From positions 37,996 to 101,995 of the forward strand of contig JAHBXE010000015.1 of NCBI GenBank assembly GCA_019636625.1: a DNA stretch of 64,000 nt. The letters are read 5' to 3'. The DNA comes from Phycisphaeraceae bacterium (lineage in GTDB: Bacteria > Planctomycetota > Phycisphaerae > Phycisphaerales > UBA1924). Positions 62,420 to 64,000 of the stretch are shown piece by piece. A program made the position numbers and the translations under genes. The notes beneath the pieces were generated by a model, which was not told the origin of the DNA, ran no database searches, and was given only the letters and a program-made list of their open reading frames with translations. Numbering within the stretch: the first letter of the stretch is position 1; the number at the start of each line of letters is the position of its first letter.

Positions 62420-64000
62420 ATGTCCCGCATTCCTCCCGCCGCGGTCCTCTGCGGCGCCGCCGGCCTCGTCCTCTCCGCCCACCTCGCCCACGCCCAGGTC
62501 ATCAAGGATGGCCGCCTGATCTACCCCCAGGGCGTGCCCATCTCCCGCGCCACCACCCCCGTCGAGGCCGAGTGGCTCCGCCGCAACCCGGGTTTCGGGG
62601 CCGGGACCGACGCCGTCACACCCCCGCCCGTCGGCCCCATCCACTGCACCGCCGAGTACGAGCCGCAGGAGGGCATCATCATCGGCTGGGAGGGCGGCGC
62701 CACGCTCAACGCCATCCAGGCCGAAATGGCCCGGCGCATCACCGTCGATGCCGGCGCCCGCGTCTACGTCTCCTGCGACAACGCGACGGTTCAGGCCAGC
62801 GCCACGACAACCCTGACCAACAACGGCGTGGACATGTCCAGGGTCTTCTTCCTTCAGCGCGTCCTCGACTCCATCTGGATGTGTGACTACGGCCCGAGGT
62901 ACATCTACGAGGGCGACTGCCGCGCCGTCATCGACCACAAGTACAACCGCTCGACCCGCGTCAACGACGACGTCTTCCCCGATTACTTCGCCCAGACCTA
63001 CAAGAAGCACGCCTTCTACCAGCTCGGCTCCGGCGGGAACCAGCTCATCCACGGCGGCGGCAACTTCCAGCTCGACGCCCAGGACCGCGGCTTCGCCACC
63101 CGCCTCATCGTCAACGAGAACCCCCTCCTCACCGAGCCGACCATCGTCAACATCTGGAACCAGTACCAGGGCCTGAACATGACCCTGTTCACGCCCTTCC
63201 CCACCAGCGTCGACGCCACCCAGCACATCGACATGTGGATGCAGGTGATCGACAACAACAAGATCGTCATCTCCGACTGGCCCAACAACGTCGGCTCCAT
63301 CCAGGACAACATCTGCGACGACGCCGCGATCACGATGCAGAACATGGGCTTCACGGTCTACCGCGTCCCCGCCTTCTCGATCAGCGGCGTCCACTACACC
63401 TACACCAACACGGTCATGATGAACAGCATCATGCTCGTCCCCACCTACACCGCCACGGGCAACGCCACCGTCGGCAACCCCAGTGCCGGCAGCGCCACCG
63501 CCCTGGCCGTCTACCAGTCCGCCCTCCCCCCCGGCAAGACCGCCATCGGCCTCAACTGCCAGAACATCATCAGCCTCGCCGGCGCGATCCATTGCATCGT
63601 GCGCCACATCCCCGTGCACAAGGGCCTCCCCGGCGTCAACGGCGGCCTCGCGCCCACGGCCTACCTCCAGTCCCCCAACGGCGGCCAGGTCCTCACCCCC
63701 GGACAGCAGTTCACCATCTCCTGGATCTCCGACGACGACCTGCTCGTCTCCGCCGTTGATCTCCACCTCTCCACCGACGGCGGGGTCACGTTCCCCACCA
63801 CCATCGCGACCAACCAGTCCCCCATCGGTTCCTTCTCCTGGACCGTCCCCAACATCAACACCGCGCAGGCCCGCGTCCGCGTCACCGCCCGCGACGCCGT
63901 CAACAACACCGGCAGCGACGCCTCCGACGCCAACTTCACCATCGGCACTCCCCCCGCCCCCTGCTACGCCAACTGCGACCAGTCCACCGGCGCCCCTCTC
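62420..64000 (+). CDS. Secreted peptidylarginine deiminase-like enzyme with GC-type dockerin (3' end outside window)
   Basis: Starts at the ATG at 62420, GGAG six bases upstream; signal peptide AAVLCGAAGLVLSAHLAHAQ. Active-site pieces of the PAD/agmatine deiminase fold are D156 (WMCDYGPRY), H269 and D271 (TQHIDMWMQVIDNNKIVIS), an Asn in YTYTNTVMMN, and Cys C392 (AGAIHCIVRHIP). This set looks closer to Porphyromonas PPAD than to cytosolic agmatine deiminases. An Ig-like domain follows (about 420-510), and the dockerin begins (CYANCDQSTGAPL) as the window ends. It would convert arginine to citrulline on exported proteins or peptides. Confidence 0.85.
   Translation, partial: MSRIPPAAVLCGAAGLVLSAHLAHAQVIKDGRLIYPQGVPISRATTPVEAEWLRRNPGFGAGTDAVTPPPVGPIHCTAEYEPQEGIIIGWEGGATLNAIQAEMARRITVDAGARVYVSCDNATVQASATTTLTNNGVDMSRVFFLQRVLDSIWMCDYGPRYIYEGDCRAVIDHKYNRSTRVNDDVFPDYFAQTYKKHAFYQLGSGGNQLIHGGGNFQLDAQDRGFATRLIVNENPLLTEPTIVNIWNQYQGLNMTLFTPFPTSVDATQHIDMWMQVIDNNKIVISDWPNNVGSIQDNICDDAAITMQNMGFTVYRVPAFSISGVHYTYTNTVMMNSIMLVPTYTATGNATVGNPSAGSATALAVYQSALPPGKTAIGLNCQNIISLAGAIHCIVRHIPVHKGLPGVNGGLAPTAYLQSPNGGQVLTPGQQFTISWISDDDLLVSAVDLHLSTDGGVTFPTTIATNQSPIGSFSWTVPNINTAQARVRVTARDAVNNTGSDASDANFTIGTPPAPCYANCDQSTGAPL

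Noticed and set aside
62381..63766. 461-codon minus-strand frame
   Set aside because: Antisense to the deiminase gene, whose active-site residues are all in the plus frame.

Overview
The window reads as GC-rich chromosomal DNA from a planctomycete, most likely class Phycisphaerae. Two features point that way. Eight secreted proteins end in the same duplicated, cysteine-rich dockerin-like tag (GC-type dockerin: Asn-Cys-Asp ... Ala-Asn-Asp-Phe-Gln-Cys-Phe). Several small membrane proteins carry the zinc ribbons (CPxC) common in this phylum, and there is a planctomycete-style type II pseudopilin. Housekeeping genes (dnaA, gatCA, lysS, gmk, pyrE, mutM, tadA, tatC, surE, ppk1) are interleaved with secreted-protein genes, so this is core chromosome and not a plasmid or prophage.

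Layout. 1-6.8 kb: a translationally coupled nonulosonic (sialic-type) acid operon, neuA/neuB/neuC-like, behind a very large Maf-type flagellin glycosyltransferase fused to a SpsF-like domain and a cysteine-poor radical SAM-like domain. 7-9 kb: HDOD signalling protein and surE. 9.5-12.6 kb: two dockerin-tagged secreted proteins. 12.7-14.4 kb: gatC-gatA. 14.5-21.7 kb: zinc-ribbon membrane proteins, two secreted proteins, an S9 peptidase, a VTT-type membrane protein and an MBL-fold hydrolase. 21.8-23.5 kb: dnaA with a candidate origin just downstream. 23.5-26.1 kb: tatC-tadA-mutM. 26.2-28.6 kb: ECF sigma, probable anti-sigma and PDZ protein. 28.7-34.8 kb: small exported proteins, pyrE, a paralogous pair of unknown exported proteins, a PTPS-III-like enzyme and ppk1. 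34.9-38.6 kb: pseudopilin, Cys-rich secreted protein, membrane protein and a MauE-like gene split by an 891-bp IS5-family element. 38.7-42 kb: MoxR ATPase and two secreted proteins, one apparently frameshifted in a G6 run. 42-47.9 kb: LuxR regulator, SPC-type (P1B-4) metal ATPase, Rrf2 regulator, lysS, gmk. 48-64 kb: an exported prolyl oligopeptidase, a DUF4198-like protein, PPK2 and a run of dockerin-tagged secreted proteins: sortilin-type propeller, matrixin metalloprotease, two subtilases and a peptidylarginine-deiminase-like enzyme cut by the window edge.

How it works together. The last 14 kb looks like an extracellular protein-processing island: endopeptidases, an arginine-modifying enzyme and a large propeller share one C-terminal tag, probably for attachment to a common surface partner not present here. 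The tag has six cysteines, and one natural variant lacks two of them together, which predicts the disulfide pairing.

Regulatory sequences are unusually readable. Many genes have TANNNT placed 6-8 nt before the start codon, as expected for leaderless mRNAs. A second group, mostly secreted-protein genes, has TTGNNN-N16-TANNCT promoters, mostly with real leaders. All functional calls are from reading the sequence and family knowledge; no database search was run.
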